DNA of 64,000 nucleotides, from positions 2,490,001 to 2,554,000 of the forward strand of contig CP058931.1 of the NCBI GenBank assembly GCA_024760505.1, read 5' to 3'. Of this stretch, positions 62,023 through 64,000 are shown piece after piece (the first letter of the stretch is position 1; the number at the start of each line of letters is the position of its first letter). Under the pieces are notes generated by a model that did not search any database, was not told where the DNA came from, and worked only from the letters and a program-made list of their open reading frames with translations. The stretch is from Nitrospira sp. (GTDB taxonomy: Bacteria > Nitrospirota > Nitrospiria > Nitrospirales > UBA8639). Position numbers and translations under genes: made by a program.

Positions 62023-63945
62023 ATGACTGGATGGGATTGGGCGATTCTTGCCGTTTTTATTCTCTATGCCCTGCAAGCGGGGTTTCGAGAGCGAGCGGTC
62101 GCATCCCAAAATCTGGAAGAATATTTTCTTGCAGGACGCAGTCTTTCGGGATGGAAGGCCGGATTAAGCATGGCGGCCACGCAGTTTGCGGCTGACACGC
62201 CATTGCTTGTCACAGGGTTGGTGGCTACGGCCGGCATTTTCGCGTTGTGGCGCTTGTGGATTTTTGCCTTGGCCTTTCTTCTGATGGGGTTTCTCCTGGC
62301 TCCGAGCTGGCGGCGGGTAGGGGTGCTCACCGATGCCGAGCTGACGGAGGTGCGATATGGCCATGGTGCGGCGTCGGCGCTCCGGGGTATCAAAGCCATT
62401 TATTTCGGCACCATCGTCAATTGCACGGTGCTCGCTATGGTGCTGTTGGCGGCCACTCGCCTCGCTGAACCATTTCTTCTTTGGGATCAATGGCTTCCTG
62501 CCGGCATTTTTGATGTGTTCGTTCACATAGTGAAATGGGGAGGAGTCCCTTTTACCGTTGGCGGGCTGGAGGCGGACAATGTGTGGGTTCGTTCGGCCAA
62601 TAATCTTTTATCGATAGGGGCCATTGTGTCTGTGACGGTGTTGTATTCCACCACCGGCGGACTACGAAGCGTCGTCGCCACGGATCTGGTGCAATTTGGA
62701 ATCGGGATCGTTGCCAGCGGGGCATTTGCCTGGGTGGTGGTGGATCACGTGGGAGGCTTGGCGTCCTTGACTCAACATATTCAGAAACAGTTTTCGGTGG
62801 CGGTTGGGTATCCACTGACCGGGAATGAGATTCTGGCTTTTACTCCCTTCGGTGCCAGGGATGCGACCATGATGGTGTTGTTGGTCTATGGATTTCAATG
62901 GCTCTTACAAATGAATGCGGATGGGACAGGATATTTGGCTCAACGGTCCATGGCATGCCGTAGCGATCACGATGCGCGAGTCGCTGCGGTGGTGTTTACC
63001 GTGGCCCAAGTTGTGCTTCGGAGTTTGATCTGGTTGCCCTTGGCCCTGGGGTTACTTGTGATATTTCCACCCCCACCGGAAATGATAGGCCCTCAGTTCA
63101 TTGCGGATCGCGAATTTACCTTTGTGCAAGGCATTCATGAACTGTTACCGCCAGGAATTAAAGGGTTGATGGTCGTCGGAATGTTGGCGGCCTTGGCCTC
63201 CACGGTCGATACGCATTTGAATTGGGGAGCGTCCTATTGGACTAATGATATTTATCGCCGGTTTATTTGTGAGGGATGGCTCAAGCGCGAACCTTCGCAA
63301 CGTGCACTGGTCTGGGTTGCACGTGCGAGTAATCTGCTGATTCTCTTGATTGCCCTTTGCATTCTTCCGTGGTTGTCATCAATTCAAACTGCCTGGCAGA
63401 TCAGTTTGTTGCTGGGAGCGGGAATGGGCGTGGTGTTGGTGCTTCGGTGGATCTGGTGGCGAATTACGGCATGGGGCGAATTAGCCTGTATTGCGGCTTC
63501 TGTGCTTATGGCCCCACTGTTACTGTGGGCCCTTCCGGGACAGCAAGAGGAAATGCGGTTGTTGATCATGGGTCTAGGAGCCGGTGCGATTGGTGTCGCC
63601 GTGTCCTGGTTCACCGGACCGGAAGATCTCGATCGTTTGGAGACCTTTTACCGGCGTGCACGTCCTCCGGGATTTTGGGGACCCATCGAACTGCGGGTTC
63701 AATCTGAGCAGCGAAATGGAGTTCGACGATTTTGGCGCGCGATTATGGCCATGGGGCTTACCGCATTGTCCATCTTCTGTTTGCTCACCGGTATCGGAAC
63801 CTGGCTGGTGGGAAGTCCTGCCCCCGACTGGATGCCCTGGCGTGGGGCGTGGATTGCCGGACTCTTGCTGCTGGGAATCCTCTTAATTCCCATTTGGATC
63901 ACCGTCGGTTTTCGTCAATCTGACTCTGTGACGCAGCCCCAATAA
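62023..63945 (+). CDS. Sodium:solute symporter-family protein
   Basis: 640 residues, ATG 62023. About 13-14 membrane helices. EEYFLAGRSLSGWKAGLSM and the SSF sodium-site region AATQFAADTPLLVTGL, plus FQWLLQMNADGTGYLAQRSM and LAALASTVDTHLNWGASY are family blocks. A basic cytoplasmic segment lies at about 540-570 (ETFYRRARPPGF). Cargo unknown. It starts 52 bases after the preceding small membrane protein. Confidence 0.9.
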   Translation: MTGWDWAILAVFILYALQAGFRERAVASQNLEEYFLAGRSLSGWKAGLSMAATQFAADTPLLVTGLVATAGIFALWRLWIFALAFLLMGFLLAPSWRRVGVLTDAELTEVRYGHGAASALRGIKAIYFGTIVNCTVLAMVLLAATRLAEPFLLWDQWLPAGIFDVFVHIVKWGGVPFTVGGLEADNVWVRSANNLLSIGAIVSVTVLYSTTGGLRSVVATDLVQFGIGIVASGAFAWVVVDHVGGLASLTQHIQKQFSVAVGYPLTGNEILAFTPFGARDATMMVLLVYGFQWLLQMNADGTGYLAQRSMACRSDHDARVAAVVFTVAQVVLRSLIWLPLALGLLVIFPPPPEMIGPQFIADREFTFVQGIHELLPPGIKGLMVVGMLAALASTVDTHLNWGASYWTNDIYRRFICEGWLKREPSQRALVWVARASNLLILLIALCILPWLSSIQTAWQISLLLGAGMGVVLVLRWIWWRITAWGELACIAASVLMAPLLLWALPGQQEEMRLLIMGLGAGAIGVAVSWFTGPEDLDRLETFYRRARPPGFWGPIELRVQSEQRNGVRRFWRAIMAMGLTALSIFCLLTGIGTWLVGSPAPDWMPWRGAWIAGLLLLGILLIPIWITVGFRQSDSVTQPQ

Positions 63946-64000
63946 AGAATGCAGAGGAGCAATCCATGGTTGTGGCTGCGAATGCCATGAAATAAAGAGC

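Noticed and set aside
63946..64000. Possible start of another gene (ATG 63966 after GAGGAGC)
   Set aside because: The frame closes after eight codons.
1..64000. CRISPR array, rRNA operon or prophage
   Set aside because: No regularly spaced repeats, no rRNA-like stretches and no phage structural genes are visible.

Overview
The window is bacterial chromosome of moderate GC with Gram-negative features: several lipobox lipoproteins, two outer-membrane beta-barrel proteins and signal peptides. The mix of genes resembles Nitrospira-type (Nitrospirota) genomes: an N-acetylglutaminylglutamine amide (NAGGN) osmolyte operon, an AmmeMemoRadiSam-type radical SAM enzyme, BNR/MoaD and DGPF/ECF sigma clusters, and many small lipoproteins. 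This assignment is an inference. The window has no rRNA, no tRNA that I can support, and no marker gene that fixes the species.

Layout. 1-8 kb: accessory region. It holds a pilin-like Ig-domain protein, an MDR oxidoreductase with a decayed partial second copy, an NmrA-type protein, two unrecognised helical/membrane proteins and a PIN-domain protein. 8-12.3 kb: a D-Ala-D-Ala-ligase-like ATP-grasp enzyme converging on a translationally coupled pair (an unknown, perhaps ATP-grasp-like protein and a CocE/NonD hydrolase). 12.4-20.2 kb: YjbQ, a HAD phosphatase, AI-2E exporter/GlsB, a BON-MscS channel, an SDR and a hemerythrin. 20.7-35.3 kb: a region rich in decay. It contains a frameshifted THEP1 NTPase, a broken lipoprotein gene, AmrS, a complete IS4-family element with terminal repeats and target duplication, two large paralogous lipoproteins (one carrying a C-terminal nuclease-like domain), an SGNH hydrolase, beta-barrel proteins, a small MITE-like element that reaches into a frameshifted gene, and RtcA with a truncated copy.

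35.1-43.2 kb is an almost entirely minus-strand cluster: RidA, OsmC, an ECF42-type sigma factor, four DGPF/YciI proteins, DUF1579 and VOC proteins, then a BNR-repeat protein overlapping a MoaD-like protein. 43.8-50.5 kb is the NAGGN operon (asparagine-synthetase-like amidotransferase, ngg synthetase, M42 peptidase) followed by an OPT transporter on the same strand. 51-64 kb is mostly housekeeping: a HExxH protein, TtcA, a CarS-like membrane protein, MsrA, a metallophosphoesterase, a DCC/HTTM group, an MFS carrier, a gamma-glutamylcyclotransferase-like protein and a sodium:solute symporter.

A recurring theme is an intact gene accompanied by a decayed copy (MDR oxidoreductase, RtcA, DUF2892, lipoprotein family). 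The least described candidate system is the ATP-grasp / unknown / CocE trio at 8.2-12.2 kb.
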